From the NCBI GenBank assembly GCA_024707205.1, contig JANQAD010000001.1, forward strand, positions 868,001 to 932,000: DNA of 64,000 nucleotides, given 5' to 3'. A program made the translations under genes and the position numbers. Source of the stretch: Demequina sp. (GTDB lineage: Bacteria; Actinomycetota; Actinomycetes; Actinomycetales; Demequinaceae). Positions within the stretch are counted from its first letter, which is position 1, and each line of letters opens with the position of its first letter. Of the stretch, positions 8,512 to 17,855 are shown piece by piece. A model generated the notes under the pieces. It was given only the letters and a program-made list of their open reading frames with translations, did not search any database and was not told the origin of the DNA.

Positions 8512-8989
8512 CGCTGCTCCAACTCGATCATGCGCCGCTTCAACTCGGTCGCTCCCCCAAAGCCGCCGATGCCGTTCGCGCTCACCACGCGGTGACACGG
8601 TGTGAACGGGGTGGTGAGGTTGCGCGCGCAGGCCGTGCCAACAGCGCGGGCTGCGCGCGGCCGCCCACCTCGAGCGCGATCTCGCCGTACGTTGCGGTCT
8701 CGCCGCTCGGGATTGCGCGCACGGCCGCCCAGATCTCCTGCTGCAGGGCGGACCCATCCTGATAGACCGGGATGTCGGTGAGTGCGGAACCGTCCCCAGA
8801 CGCCCAGGACTCGAGAGCCGCCGCCACGCGAGCGTCGGGCATCTGAACCCAGCCCGCGCCAAGCTCGCGCGCAGCCTCGGCGACAGTGCCGAAATGGGAG
8901 CAGACAACATTGCCCGACGCTGGGTCAATGAGGACGGAAAGGTCGCCTATGGGCGTGCGATAGGTGCTCGCGAGCAGTGGGGACGGCAT
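8508..8989 (-). pseudogene. ogt: Methylated-DNA--protein-cysteine methyltransferase, frameshifted
   Basis: Suicidal repair protein that moves methyl groups from O6-methylguanine to its own Cys. The N-terminal part (STYRTPIGDLSVLIDP, then IPSGETATYGEIALEVGGRA) is in one frame. The active-site motif TPCHRVVSANGIGGFGG and the end ELKRRMIELEQR are in another. One extra base within GC-rich 8645-8662 rejoins them, so the deletion just before the catalytic Cys is probably a sequence error; if real, the protein is dead. ATG at 8989 is chosen; a TTG 9 nt upstream is possible. Overlaps the EamA gene by 4 bp. Confidence 0.85.
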
Positions 8990-9052
8990 GACAGCCAAGC
9001 GTACGCGGAGCGTCTGACATCACTGCAGGGCCAGCGAGGGCCCAACCGGCAC

Positions 9053-9256
9053 CTAGGCGCGAGGCTCCTGAGCGTCGGCGAGAAGGGCCTGCACTTCGGC
9101 CTCGCGGAAGCGACGGTGACCGCCAAGGGTGCGAATGGATGACAACTTGCCAACCTTGGCCCACCGCGTGACCGTCTTGGGATCGACGCGGAAGATCGCG
9201 GCGACCTCGCTTGGTGTGAGCAACTTCTCCGGTTCCTGAACCGTCTCAGCCATCAT
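9053..9256 (-). CDS. bldC: BldC-like helix-turn-helix transcriptional regulator
   Basis: 67 residues, a single MerR-like winged helix-turn-helix. The stretch LLTPSEVAAIFRVDPKTVTR followed by WAKVGKLSSIRTLGGHRRFRE is nearly identical to Streptomyces BldC, which binds head to tail on DNA and controls development. In a non-sporulating relative the targets are unknown. ATG at 9256 has GAGGGA about 7 nt upstream; a second in-frame ATG follows directly. It is divergent from DUF3073 across 187 bp in which no further gene is seen. Confidence 0.88.
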   Translation of the reverse strand: MMAETVQEPEKLLTPSEVAAIFRVDPKTVTRWAKVGKLSSIRTLGGHRRFREAEVQALLADAQEPRA

Positions 9257-9443
9257 TGGGTTCCCTCAGATCTTCTACTGCCCTCGGCGGGGCGCTGTCA
9301 CTTCAATGAGAGGAGCGCCCTCGCCGATTATGACGGGCTTTCAGCGAGATTTGGGGAAATGCCCGATTGGCGGGAGTATCTGGCCGGGGAGCCCGCGTTG
9401 TAAAGTACCGGGTGGGAGTTGCACAACGGGAAGGGACGGCGAC

Positions 9444-9635
9444 ATGGGGCGCGGTCGTCAGAAGGCAAAAGACGCGAAGATTGCTCGCGAACTCAAGTAC
9501 ACCAACCATGGTGGAAACCTGCGTGACCTTGAGCGCGAACTGATCTCTGGAGCCCCCGTCGCGCCCACTGTGACGCGCGAGGCAGAGCCCGAAGACCCGT
9601 ACTACGACCGCTGGGCGTCCGACGACGAGGACTGA
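9444..9635 (+). CDS. DUF3073 protein
   Basis: 63 residues, a highly charged conserved actinobacterial protein of unknown function. The start MGRGRQKAKDAKIARELKY and the ending DPYYDRWASDDED are the family hallmarks. GGGAAGGGA lies upstream of the ATG. No membrane segment or known catalytic motif. Confidence 0.88.
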   Translation: MGRGRQKAKDAKIARELKYTNHGGNLRDLERELISGAPVAPTVTREAEPEDPYYDRWASDDED

Positions 9636-9668
9636 GGCGGACCGCACGTCCTGACCTGGCCGCCCCGG

Positions 9669-10778
9669 CTACACCTGGTACGTGCCCGTGAGCACCACGG
9701 CGCCGCCATCGACGCCCTTGGCGCCCCTCACGACGTCCGGGGAGGTGGGGCGGCCAGCATCGGGCGCCACTTCACCGATGACCCACGCGGGCACGCCCGA
9801 CGCTCCGCTCGCCTCGATCACGGCCGCCGCCTCTCCCGGGCTCACCACCGCGACCATGCCTACGCCGAGGTTGAGTGTGGACTCGAGGTCGCTCCACGGG
9901 ACCTTGCCCGCGTCCTGAAGCAGGGCGAAGATGGGCGGCAGCGCCCAGGAGTCGCGAGCGACGGTGGCGGCGAGGCCTTTGGGGAGCACTCGCGCGAGGT
10001 TCGCCGCGAGCCCGCCGCCGGTGACGTGACTGAAGGCGTGCAGGCCGGGTGTGGAGTCCGCGAGCTCCACACACAGCTTGGCGTAGATGCGGGTGGGCTC
10101 GAGAAGTTCGGCGCCAAGCGAGCGGGTGAGCTCTGGGGCGTAGGTCTCGAGGGTCCAGCCCTGGCTGGCGACGATGCTTCGTACGAGCGAGTAGCCGTTG
10201 GAGTGCAGGCCGGATGAAGCCATCGCGACCACGAGGTCGCCCGACTTGACCTTCTCCGGTCCCAGGAGCTTCTCTGCCTCGACCACGCCGATCGCGGCGC
10301 CGGCGACGTCGTACTCGTCCTCGCCCATGACTCCCGGGTGCTCGGCGGTCTCGCCGCCAACGAGCGCGACGCCCGCCTCCACGCAGCCCTCGGCGATGCC
10401 GCGGACGATGTCCGCAATGCGCTCGGGGACCACGCGGCCGCACGCGATGTAGTCGGTCATGAGCAGGGGCTTGGCGCCGCAGACCACGATGTCGTCGACG
10501 ACCATCGCGACCAGGTCCTTGCCGATGGTGTCGTGGACCCCCATCGCCTGCGCGATGACGATCTTGGTGCCCACGCCGTCGGTGCTGCTCGCGAGGAGCG
10601 GGCGCTTGTAATCCAGCAGGGCGCTCGCATCGAACAATCCGGCGAACGCGCCGACGCCACCAAGGACTTCGGGGCCGTGGGTGCGCGCCACGGCGGACTT
10701 CATGAGCTCAACGGCCTTGTCGCCTGCGTGGATGTCCACCCCGGCGTCGGCGTAGGTGATGCCTTCGGCCCCGCTCAT
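9669..10778 (-). CDS. purM: Phosphoribosylformylglycinamidine cyclo-ligase
   Basis: 369 residues. AIR synthetase closes FGAM to aminoimidazole ribonucleotide using ATP in the cytoplasm. Family features are TYADAGVDIHAGDKAV near the start, LLASSTDGVGTKIVIA, the VVDDIVVCGAKPLLMTDYIA metal/ATP loop, VGGETAEHPGVM and HVTGGGLAANLARVLP. The ATG overlaps the purF stop (ATGA), so translation is coupled to purF. Confidence 0.97.
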   Translation of the reverse strand: MSGAEGITYADAGVDIHAGDKAVELMKSAVARTHGPEVLGGVGAFAGLFDASALLDYKRPLLASSTDGVGTKIVIAQAMGVHDTIGKDLVAMVVDDIVVCGAKPLLMTDYIACGRVVPERIADIVRGIAEGCVEAGVALVGGETAEHPGVMGEDEYDVAGAAIGVVEAEKLLGPEKVKSGDLVVAMASSGLHSNGYSLVRSIVASQGWTLETYAPELTRSLGAELLEPTRIYAKLCVELADSTPGLHAFSHVTGGGLAANLARVLPKGLAATVARDSWALPPIFALLQDAGKVPWSDLESTLNLGVGMVAVVSPGEAAAVIEASGASGVPAWVIGEVAPDAGRPTSPDVVRGAKGVDGGAVVLTGTYQV

Positions 10779-12250
10779 TGCGCCACCTCCACCTTCTGCT
10801 GCAGCAGCAGGTATCGCGCGCTGACCGGCGGCTCGATGGGGTAGGTGCCGGTGAAGCACGCGGTGCACAGGCGGCTCTCCGCCTGCTGGGTGGCCGCAAC
10901 CATGCCTTCCGTGGAGATGAAGCCCAGCGAGTCCGCGCCTATCTGCTCGCGGATCTCGTCAACGGAGTGGCCAACGGCGGCGAGCTCCTCGCGCGTGGGG
11001 AAGTCGATGCCGTAGAAGCACGGCCACTGCACGGGCGGGGAGGAGATGCGCACGTGCACCTCGAGCGCGCCCGCCTCCCTCAGCATGGCGACGATCGCGC
11101 GCTGGGTGTTGCCGCGCACGATCGAGTCGTCCACCACAATCAGCCGTTTACCAGCAATGACCTCGCGCAGAGGGTTGAGCTTGAGCCGGATGCCCAGCTG
11201 CCGAAGCGTCTGCGAGGGCTGGATGAACGTGCGGCCAACGTAGGCGTTCTTGGTGAGTCCCTGCGCGAACGGGATGCCGGAGGCCTGCGCGTAGCCGACC
11301 GCGGCCGGCGTCCCGGACTCGGGCACGGGGATCACCAGGTCCGCCTCCACGGGGTGCTCGCGCGCGAGCGCCCGCCCCATCTCGAGCCGGCTCGCCTGAA
11401 CGGAGCGGCCGTTGATGGACGTGTCAGGGCGGGCCAGGTACACGTACTCGAAGATGCAGCCCTTTGGGTCCGGCTCTGCGAAGTGCTGGGAGTGCACACC
11501 CGTCTCATCGATGCGCAGGAACTCGCCGGGCTCCACCTCGCGCACGAACCGCGCGCCCGTGATGTCGAGTGCAGGGATCTCAGATGCGACCACCCAGCCG
11601 CCGCTCGCGAGCTGACCAAGGACCAGCGGCCGAACCCCGTTCGCGTCCCTCGCCGCGTAGAGCGTGCTCTCGTCCATGAAGACGAAGCAGAACGCGCCGC
11701 GCACCTGCGGCAGCAGCTCCAGCGCGGTCTCCTCGAGGGTCTCGAAGCGGTCCCAACTGAGCAGCGCGGTGAGGATAGCGGTGTCCGTGCCCCCTGTGCG
11801 CATGGCCGCGAGCCGCTCGGCCCCAAGCCGCTCGCCCACCAACTCGAGCAACCGCTCGGTGTTCGTGAGGTTGCCGTTGTGACCCAAGGCGACCGTGCCG
11901 CTCTTGGTCGGCCCCAGAGTTGGCTGGGCATTCGCCCATGTGGATGCGCCGGTGGTCGAATACCGCGTGTGCCCCACCGCGATGTGACCCTGCAGCGCCT
12001 CAAGCGCACCCTCGTCGAAGACCTGCGAGACCAGGCCCATGTCCTTGAATACCAGGATGTTCTCGCCATTGGACGCGGCGATGCCCGCAGACTCCTGGCC
12101 GCGGTGCTGCAGCGCGTACAGGCCAAAGTAGGCGAGCTTGGCGACGTCCTCGCCGGGGCCGAAGACCCCGAAGACCCCGCACGCGTCCTGCGGGCCCTTT
12201 TCGCCGGGGAGAAGGTCGTGGCTCAGGCGGCCGTCGCCCCTGCGGCTCAC
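10775..12250 (-). CDS. purF: Amidophosphoribosyltransferase
   Basis: About 491 residues. It makes phosphoribosylamine from PRPP and glutamine, the committed purine step. A short propeptide ending in LLPGEKGPQDA precedes the catalytic Cys of CGVFGVFG, which must be exposed by processing. The PRPP motif is LIVVDDSIVRGNT. Cys residues in GCIFEYVYL, WPCFYGID and LCTACF fit the four-ligand iron-sulphur type of Bacillus. GTG at 12250 is chosen because it gives the conserved propeptide, has AGGAG upstream and overlaps the preceding stop. Confidence 0.97.
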   Translation of the reverse strand: MSRRGDGRLSHDLLPGEKGPQDACGVFGVFGPGEDVAKLAYFGLYALQHRGQESAGIAASNGENILVFKDMGLVSQVFDEGALEALQGHIAVGHTRYSTTGASTWANAQPTLGPTKSGTVALGHNGNLTNTERLLELVGERLGAERLAAMRTGGTDTAILTALLSWDRFETLEETALELLPQVRGAFCFVFMDESTLYAARDANGVRPLVLGQLASGGWVVASEIPALDITGARFVREVEPGEFLRIDETGVHSQHFAEPDPKGCIFEYVYLARPDTSINGRSVQASRLEMGRALAREHPVEADLVIPVPESGTPAAVGYAQASGIPFAQGLTKNAYVGRTFIQPSQTLRQLGIRLKLNPLREVIAGKRLIVVDDSIVRGNTQRAIVAMLREAGALEVHVRISSPPVQWPCFYGIDFPTREELAAVGHSVDEIREQIGADSLGFISTEGMVAATQQAESRLCTACFTGTYPIEPPVSARYLLLQQKVEVAQ

Positions 12251-12639
12251 TGGGGCTCCTGCCCGACGCTGGTGTCGGTTTCGCTCGGCGCCTCCCACGG
12301 GAAGCCGCTCTCGGCGGGTGCCTTCTTGGTGCCGTCGAGCGTCACGACGAGCGCGCCGGCGACCAGGCCCCCGATGATCGCGAAGCCGCTCGCCACCATG
12401 ATCGCGACAACGCTGCGACCCACGGACGTGGTGTTGGGGAGCACGAGGCCGATGATGAGGCCCACGACGAAGCCGATGCCGACCCCGGTGCCGATGAAGC
12501 GGCCAAACCTGGGGGCGCTGCGGACCACGGCGTCGAACGCGACGCGGTCCAACTCATCCATGGTGGGCACGTCCTCGTCGGCGGTCTCGAAGGCGTCGGG
12601 CTCGTATGAGTCAGGCTCGTACGCGGGGACGTCGCTCAC
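12247..12639 (-). CDS. Small membrane protein upstream of purF
   Basis: 130 residues. An acidic N terminus (residues 1-45) precedes two hydrophobic helices (about 48-70 and 78-105) rich in Gly and Val, then an acidic tail. No recognised function. GTG start at 12639 with TAGAAT (12646-12651) exactly 6 nt upstream, so the transcript into purF-purM is probably leaderless and starts here. Its stop overlaps the purF start. Confidence 0.7.
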   Translation of the reverse strand: MSDVPAYEPDSYEPDAFETADEDVPTMDELDRVAFDAVVRSAPRFGRFIGTGVGIGFVVGLIIGLVLPNTTSVGRSVVAIMVASGFAIIGGLVAGALVVTLDGTKKAPAESGFPWEAPSETDTSVGQEPQ

Positions 12640-12652
12640 GGGTTCATTCTAC

Positions 12653-13018
12653 TTATGTGACGAGCGGCAGCAGCCCCGAGAGGTCTGCCCGCTCCCCCGA
12701 GGCCGAAACGAGGCCCCTGGCCACAGCGTCGGTCCATTCGAGGGAGCCGGTGACGAGAGAGAGGAAGGCGTCATCGCCGAGTTCGACCACCGCCGGTGGG
12801 GTGCCGCGGCGGTGGGTGGTGCCCTCGAGAATCTGGGTGGCGCCGAAGGGTGGGACGCGGACCTCGACGGACTGGCCGGGGGCGAGCGCGGCGAGCTCCT
12901 CAAGCGCCCAGCGGACGGCCGTGGCCGTGGTGTCGCGGTCGATGCGGCCCTCCGCGGCGAGCCAGCTGGCGACGGCCGAGCGGCCCTCGGTGTCCGGAAT
13001 GCGGCGTCTCGCGGTCAT
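12653..13018 (-). CDS. Sterol carrier family protein
   Basis: 121 residues, matching the actinobacterial sterol-carrier-like (SCP2-fold) family usually found near purF. Visible features are the N-terminal IPDTEGRSAVASWL, RWALEELAALAPGQSVEVRVPP and a LTG-like SLEWTDAVARGLVSASGERADLS tail. Likely cytoplasmic; ligand unknown. It ends 14 bp before the start of the membrane protein gene on the same strand. Confidence 0.75.
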   Translation of the reverse strand: MTARRRIPDTEGRSAVASWLAAEGRIDRDTTATAVRWALEELAALAPGQSVEVRVPPFGATQILEGTTHRRGTPPAVVELGDDAFLSLVTGSLEWTDAVARGLVSASGERADLSGLLPLVT

Positions 13019-13082
13019 GGGTCAAGGGTGCCACGGGTCGTCGAGGCCTAGATTCTGGCGGTAAATCGCCGTACACTGCTCC

Positions 13083-13349
13083 ATGGCCAAGCCCGAACGT
13101 CTAGATCTGCGACTTACCGTCGAGCAGAAGCGCCTGATTGAAGATGCCGCGCACCTTGAGGGAACGACGGCCGCCGGATTTACGGTCGCGGCGGTGATGG
13201 AACGTGCCGCGGAGGCGGTGCAGCGGCAGCGGACTCTGGTCCTGTCGCCGGAAGCATGGGACGAGTTCGTTGCCGCACTCGACGCCGAGCCGACGATGCC
13301 GCCAGCGCTGCGCGAACTCCTCGACAAGCCGTCGGTCCTTGAGTCATGA
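13083..13349 (+). CDS. DUF1778 antitoxin (TacA-like)
   Basis: 88 residues. An N-terminal ribbon-helix-helix (RLDLRLTVEQKRLIEDAA, then LEGTTAAGFTVAAVMERA) is followed by a toxin-binding tail with VLSPEAWDEFVAAL. It should neutralise the GNAT toxin encoded next and repress the pair. TACACT lies 5 nt before the ATG, so the mRNA is probably leaderless. A GGCG-GTAAAT-CGCC dyad at 13057-13070 overlaps the promoter and may be its own operator. ATGA overlap with the toxin gene. Confidence 0.85.
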   Translation: MAKPERLDLRLTVEQKRLIEDAAHLEGTTAAGFTVAAVMERAAEAVQRQRTLVLSPEAWDEFVAALDAEPTMPPALRELLDKPSVLES

Positions 13350-13837
13350 GCCGGTTCGGGGGGCCGCGACCGCTGAAACCGCAGGACGACACCGGAGCTT
13401 TCTCGTCCGGGAACGACGACCTCGACCAGTGGCTGAAGGCAAGGGCGCTCAAGGCGGAGAGAGCGCAGACCGCAAAGACGTATGTCATCACGGATGGCTT
13501 TACTGAAGTAGTCGGGTACTACTGCCTCTCGTCGTTCTCGATCTCACACGGGCACGTCGGCGGCGGTTGGCTGACGCGCAACACGCCCGATCCCGTCTCC
13601 GTGGTGTTGCTAGGGCGCCTTGCCATCGACACGCGATTCCAGGGCGCGGGCCTGGGGAGCGCGCTGCTCAAGGACGCGACGCTCAAAGCGGCAAGCGCGG
13701 CAGAAGTCATCGGTGCGCGGGCTCTAGTCGTCCATGCGATTGATGAAAGGGCCGCCGACTTCTACCGCCAATACGGCTTTGCGCCTGTGCCCGCGAATCC
13801 GCTTCACATGTATGCGGCGCTCAGCCGAGCAGACTGA
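13346..13837 (+). CDS. GNAT acetyltransferase toxin (TacT-like)
   Basis: 163 residues. In this family the toxin acetylates the amino acid on charged tRNA and stops translation. The acetyl-CoA loop is DTRFQGAGLGSALL, and the C-terminal FYRQYGFAPV holds the conserved Tyr. The N terminus begins with the family pattern GPRPLKPQDDTGAFSSGNDD and LDQWLKARAL. Paired with DUF1778 by a 4-bp overlap. Intact by length. Confidence 0.87.
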   Translation: MSRFGGPRPLKPQDDTGAFSSGNDDLDQWLKARALKAERAQTAKTYVITDGFTEVVGYYCLSSFSISHGHVGGGWLTRNTPDPVSVVLLGRLAIDTRFQGAGLGSALLKDATLKAASAAEVIGARALVVHAIDERAADFYRQYGFAPVPANPLHMYAALSRAD

Positions 13838-13863
13838 ACCGTCTTCTCCCCCAACCGGAGGGT

Positions 13864-14181
13864 CTACTTGTTGTCGAACGTGTAGCACCACGCCAGCGCA
13901 CGGACAGCAGCCTCAGATAGTTCGGGGCGCAGGGCGCGGAAACGCTCCGCCGCGACCTCGCCCATCAACGCGAGTTCTGCGACCCTGAAATGCGCGTCTG
14001 AGTCCCAGAACTCGCGATCGGCCAGGAGCACCGCTGGTAGAAGCTCTTGAGCGAGTTCCGCGCCCCATGCGGCGACGAGACTCTCGGGGTCCCGTGACGG
14101 CCACGCGGCCTTCCCGTGGCCAGTCCAGACGACGATGGCCTCGGACAACAAGTTCGCATCGACGGTCACGATTGGCGCCAA
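13864..14181 (-). CDS. Hypothetical protein downstream of purL
   Basis: About 105 residues, no recognised family. It looks soluble and helical, with LVAAWGAELAQELLPAVLLAD and AELALMGEVAAERFRALRPE. It starts 6 bp after the purL stop on the same strand, so it is probably transcribed with purL. The start is uncertain: a TTG at 14181 gives the length stated, and a GTG 12 nt further in is equally possible. Confidence 0.5.
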   Translation of the reverse strand: MAPIVTVDANLLSEAIVVWTGHGKAAWPSRDPESLVAAWGAELAQELLPAVLLADREFWDSDAHFRVAELALMGEVAAERFRALRPELSEAAVRALAWCYTFDNK

Positions 14182-14187
14182 CCTTCG

Positions 14188-16509
14188 CTACGCGAAGTGC
14201 CTCGGCAGCGTGGCCTCGTGCGCCTCACGCAGCTCGTCCAGCCCGACGCTGAACGCGCCCTGGACTTCGAGCCCGCCTTCGGCATCGGTCACGCCGATGC
14301 GGACCGCCGGGACTCCGCGCGCCTCGAGCATTGCGAGGAACGTGGGCTCCTCCGTGCGCGGGAGCACCACGAGAGCGCGAGCCTGGCTCTCACTGAACAG
14401 CGCCTGGGCGATCGAGATGCCGTCGCGAGCGGCCAGCTCGTCCAGAACGACCCGCGCGCCAACCCCGTAGCGCAGCGCCCCGCGAGCCAAAGCAGCGGCG
14501 ATGCCGCCCTCACCCAAGGCGACCGCGGCGTCGGCCAGGCCGTCACGGGAGCTGGAGACGAGCACCTCGGCGAGCACGCGCTCGGCCGCGAGGTCGGCGA
14601 CCGGCGGCAGTCCGCCCAAGTGGCCGGAGATCGCGGCGTACTGCGAGCCGTCGAGCTCGGCGCGCGTGGTGCCGAGCACGTAGATGAGCTGGCCGTCTTC
14701 ACGCCAGCCGGAGGGGAGCGCGCGGGAGACGTCGTCGAAGACGCCGAGCACGCCGACGATCGCGGTGGGATTGATGGACGAGTCGATGCGGCCCGGCTCG
14801 CCCGTGCCGTTGTAGAGCGAGACGTTGCCGCCCGTGACGGGCACGCCAAGCTCCTGGCAGCCGTCGGCGAGGCCGCGAATGGCCTCGGCGAACTGCCACA
14901 TCGCGTCCGGATCCTCGGGAGAGCCGAAGTTCAGGCCGTCCGTGATGGCCAGGGGCGTGGCGCCCGTGGCCGCGACCGAGCGGTAGGCGTGGGCGAGCGA
15001 CTCGATCGCGCCCGCGTATGGGTCCAGCTTGGTGAAGCGGTCGTTTGAGCGGGTGGCGATGGCGACCCCGCGCCCGGTGGACTCGTCCACGCGGACCACG
15101 CCAACAGCGTCGGGCCGTGCCATGGCGGTATTGCCCTGCACGTAGCGGTCGTACTGCGAGGTGATCCAGTTGCGGGAAGACAAGTTAGGCGACGACATCA
15201 GCTCGAGGAACGCGAGGCGCAGGTCATCCTCGGTGACGGGCATGCCGAGCCCGCGAGCGGTGTCCGCCTGCAGGCCGTCCATCCATGCGGGGCGAGCGAA
15301 TGGGCGCTCGTACACGGGGCCGTCGTGCGCCACGGTGCGCGGGTCCACGTCCACGATCCGCTCGCCGTGGTGGTCGATGGTGAGGCGGCCGGAGTCGTTG
15401 ACCTCGCCCACGACGGCGGTCTCGACGTCCCACTTTCCCGTGATCTCGAGGAACGCGTCCAGCTTGGACGGCTCCACCACGGCCATCATCCGCTCCTGGG
15501 ACTCGGACATGAGGATCTCGCCGGCGTTGAGGGTGGGGTCGCGGAGCAGCACGTCGTCGAGCCACACGTGCATGCCGCCGGAGCCGTTGCTCGCGAGCTC
15601 GCTCGTTGCGCAGCTGATGCCCGCGGCGCCGAGGTCCTGGATGCCCAGGACCACGTCCGCGGCGAAGAGTTCGAGGCAGCACTCGATGAGCACCTTCTCC
15701 ATGAAGGGGTCGCCCACCTGGACGCTCGGCCGCTTGGACGGAACGCCGTCCTCGAACGTCTCGCTCGCCAGAATGGATGCGCCGCCGATGCCGTCGCCGC
15801 CGGTCCGCGCGCCGAACAGCACCACCTTGTTGCCCACACCGGCGGCAGAGGCCAGGTGAATGTCCTCATGCTTCATGACGCCCACACACAGGGCATTTAC
15901 CAGGGGGTTTCCCTGGAAACTCGCGTCAAACGACGCACCGCCCCCCACATTGGGCAGGCCCAGGGAGTTGCCGTAGCCGCCCACTCCGGAGACCACGCCG
16001 TGCACCACGCGCGCCGTGTCCGGGTGCGCGATGTCGCCGAAGCGCAGCTCGTCCATCACGGCGACGGGACGAGCGCCCATCGCGAGGATGTCCCGCACGA
16101 TGCCGCCGACACCTGTCGCGGCGCCCTGATAGGGCTCCACATAGGAGGGGTGGTTGTGGCTCTCGACCTTGAACGTCACGGCCCAGCCGTCGCCGATGTC
16201 CACGACACCCGCGTTCTCGCCGATCCCCACCATGAGGTGCGTCTTCATCTCATCGGTGGTCTTGTCCCCGAACTGCCGCAGGTGCACCTTGGAGGACTTG
16301 TACGAGCAGTGCTCGGACCACATCACCGAGTACATCGCGAGCTCCGCGTTGGTGGGGCGGCGGCCAAGCAGCTCCCGGATGCGCGCGTACTCGTCCGCCT
16401 TCAGGCCCAGTTCAGCCCACGGCTGCTCCTGGTCTGGAGTGGCGGCGGCGTGCTCAACGGTGTCGAGTTGGGAGGCGGGGGCTTGCGAAGGCGCGAGAGC
16501 GTCGGTCAT
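14188..16509 (-). CDS. purL: Phosphoribosylformylglycinamidine synthase subunit PurL
   Basis: 773 residues, the small-type synthetase that works with PurQ (glutaminase) and PurS, both encoded near 57 kb. It converts FGAR to FGAM with ATP. Features include [55 protein letters not shown], the [18 protein letters not shown] loop and [20 protein letters not shown] at 16509 has GAGG at a suitable distance. Intact. About 40 kb separates it from purQS. Confidence 0.97.
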   Translation of the reverse strand: MTDALAPSQAPASQLDTVEHAAATPDQEQPWAELGLKADEYARIRELLGRRPTNAELAMYSVMWSEHCSYKSSKVHLRQFGDKTTDEMKTHLMVGIGENAGVVDIGDGWAVTFKVESHNHPSYVEPYQGAATGVGGIVRDILAMGARPVAVMDELRFGDIAHPDTARVVHGVVSGVGGYGNSLGLPNVGGGASFDASFQGNPLVNALCVGVMKHEDIHLASAAGVGNKVVLFGARTGGDGIGGASILASETFEDGVPSKRPSVQVGDPFMEKVLIECCLELFAADVVLGIQDLGAAGISCATSELASNGSGGMHVWLDDVLLRDPTLNAGEILMSESQERMMAVVEPSKLDAFLEITGKWDVETAVVGEVNDSGRLTIDHHGERIVDVDPRTVAHDGPVYERPFARPAWMDGLQADTARGLGMPVTEDDLRLAFLELMSSPNLSSRNWITSQYDRYVQGNTAMARPDAVGVVRVDESTGRGVAIATRSNDRFTKLDPYAGAIESLAHAYRSVAATGATPLAITDGLNFGSPEDPDAMWQFAEAIRGLADGCQELGVPVTGGNVSLYNGTGEPGRIDSSINPTAIVGVLGVFDDVSRALPSGWREDGQLIYVLGTTRAELDGSQYAAISGHLGGLPPVADLAAERVLAEVLVSSSRDGLADAAVALGEGGIAAALARGALRYGVGARVVLDELAARDGISIAQALFSESQARALVVLPRTEEPTFLAMLEARGVPAVRIGVTDAEGGLEVQGAFSVGLDELREAHEATLPRHFA

Positions 16510-16541
16510 CGGGTCCTCAAGGGTGGCGCTTACGGAACGGT

Positions 16542-16967
16542 TCAAGCGTACCCGGGCAGTTGGTCCGGGTAGACGATGTCGATCTCCGTGATCGCGTGCG
16601 AAAAGTCCTTGCGGTTGTTGGTGATGAACCACTCCGCCCCGCCTGCGACTGCGGTGGCGAGGTGGGCCGCGTCGGCGCCTTGCAGCCTGTACTTGGCGGC
16701 AAGGACCAGCGCCAGCCTCGCCGTCCGCTGGTCGAACGCACGCAGGTCGAGCCTGCCAATGAGGCGCCGCAGCGTCCGCGCCTCGTGAGACTCGGGGTCA
16801 TCGCGCATCGGCTTGCTCAGCACTTCAGGCAGCAAGAGGACCGAGCCCATGCCCACGAGTCCCTGGCCCTCCGCGGTTTCGAACAGCCGATTCACCGAGG
16901 CACCAAGGGGATGCTGAGAGCCCGCGTAGATCAACACGTCCGCGTCGAAGGCCGCGCGGAGGGTCAT
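16542..16967 (-). CDS. PIN-domain toxin (VapC-like)
   Basis: 141 residues. PIN-fold ribonucleases of toxin-antitoxin pairs cleave specific RNAs with four acidic residues. Here [11 protein letters not shown] holds the first Asp, [10 protein letters not shown] a Glu, and [13 protein letters not shown] the later Asp, followed by [12 protein letters not shown]. It overlaps the antitoxin stop by 4 bp. RNA target unknown. Confidence 0.85.
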   Translation of the reverse strand: MTLRAAFDADVLIYAGSQHPLGASVNRLFETAEGQGLVGMGSVLLLPEVLSKPMRDDPESHEARTLRRLIGRLDLRAFDQRTARLALVLAAKYRLQGADAAHLATAVAGGAEWFITNNRKDFSHAITEIDIVYPDQLPGYA

Positions 16968-17251
16968 CGGCGATCACGTCCGTCGCGGATGGCCGCGACC
17001 AGTTCCTCTGCACGTTCGGCGGTCATCGTAGGCGGTTCTAGTCTCTGCGCCATCGCCTCCTCGAGCAGTGAGCCGATGTGATCCGCCTCGCGCCACGCGT
17101 CGCTGGCACGGCGGACTCGCAGGACGTCTGGCCTCACAAGCACGGCCACGACCTTGCCATGCCGCGTGATCTCCACCTCTTCACCGCGCTCCACGCGGTC
17201 TAGCTGCGCGGGGAGCGTCTGGCGAGCATCGCTCGCGGTCACGGTTGCCAT
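16964..17251 (-). CDS. Phd/YefM-family antitoxin
   Basis: 95 residues. The N-terminal DNA-binding part reads VTASDARQTLPAQLDRVERG, EEVEITRHGKVVAVLVRP, typical of Phd/YefM antitoxins. The C-terminal half (READHIGSLLEEAM onward) should clasp the PIN toxin encoded next. It starts 6 nt after a strong -10, so the mRNA is leaderless. Confidence 0.87.
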   Translation of the reverse strand: MATVTASDARQTLPAQLDRVERGEEVEITRHGKVVAVLVRPDVLRVRRASDAWREADHIGSLLEEAMAQRLEPPTMTAERAEELVAAIRDGRDRR

Positions 17252-17257
17252 GCCTTA

Positions 17258-17286
17258 ATTGTACGGTGTTGTACAGATACGTACAA
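17258..17286 (-). promoter_or_regulatory. Promoter and operator of the Phd/PIN pair
   Basis: On the minus strand TTGTAC (plus 17281-17286) and TACAAT (17258-17263) are separated by exactly 17 bp, a near-consensus promoter. Three TTGTAC/GTACAA half-sites (17259-17264, 17269-17274, 17281-17286) overlap it, the last two forming an inverted repeat. This fits autorepression. The ATG follows TACAAT by 6 nt. Confidence 0.75.
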
Positions 17287-17306
17287 CGGCCCGACGCTGC
17301 GGCCGG

Positions 17307-17813
17307 CTACTCGTCCGGCGTCGCCAGGGTGCCGGGCTGGACCACGATCACGGTCTCGACCGTCGGGTCACAGTACTTGTCCCACTGAGCCCTGGCCTCG
17401 GCGAGCCACCCATCGCCCACGGCGGCCCGGCCCTTGAGCGTCACCGGCTCCCCGTACTGCGCGATCGGCACGCCCGCCCACAGCGCGGTGCCGGAGATGA
17501 AGGGGGCCGCCTCGGTGAGGCCCCGCTCCACGATCGACGGCTTGAAGCCGCGGTAGGTGTCAGGCAGCACCAGGCCAACGCGCGCCGTCGGGTCATAGCT
17601 GGGGCCGTTGCTGACGAAGAAGCACACGGTGGACTCGCGCGTATCGGCGTCTAGCCAGCCGGAGTGCACGCCCCCAACCCCGGACCACTCGGCCGCGGGA
17701 TAGCGAGGCGTGGTGATCGGGCGCTTGGCGACGGCGAAGACTGCGATCCCCGCCAGCACGATGAGGCCGACGAGGGACCACGCGACGATGTGCTTGGTCC
17801 GAGGTTTGGGCAT
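17307..17813 (-). CDS. Membrane-anchored hypothetical protein
   Basis: 168 residues. A basic N terminus (MPKPRTKH) precedes one hydrophobic helix (about 9-30), and the remainder should lie outside the membrane. No recognised domain; GGVHSGWLDADTRESTVCFF and RVGLVLPDTYRGF are notable stretches. Divergent from the sensor kinase gene across 42 bp. A copy of the dispersed motif lies at 17290-17299, just past its stop. Confidence 0.6.
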   Translation of the reverse strand: MPKPRTKHIVAWSLVGLIVLAGIAVFAVAKRPITTPRYPAAEWSGVGGVHSGWLDADTRESTVCFFVSNGPSYDPTARVGLVLPDTYRGFKPSIVERGLTEAAPFISGTALWAGVPIAQYGEPVTLKGRAAVGDGWLAEARAQWDKYCDPTVETVIVVQPGTLATPDE

Positions 17814-17855
17814 GAGACAAGACCATAACCCGGCGCCGACCATAGGCTGAACGCC

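Noticed and set aside
10778-13051. 757-codon plus-strand frame opposite purF
   Set aside because: Arg/Leu/Val/His-rich shadow of minus-strand genes with no family features.
14187-16632. Longer PurL start upstream of 16509
   Set aside because: The extension overlaps the PIN toxin gene and is not conserved; the ATG at 16509 has a ribosome site.
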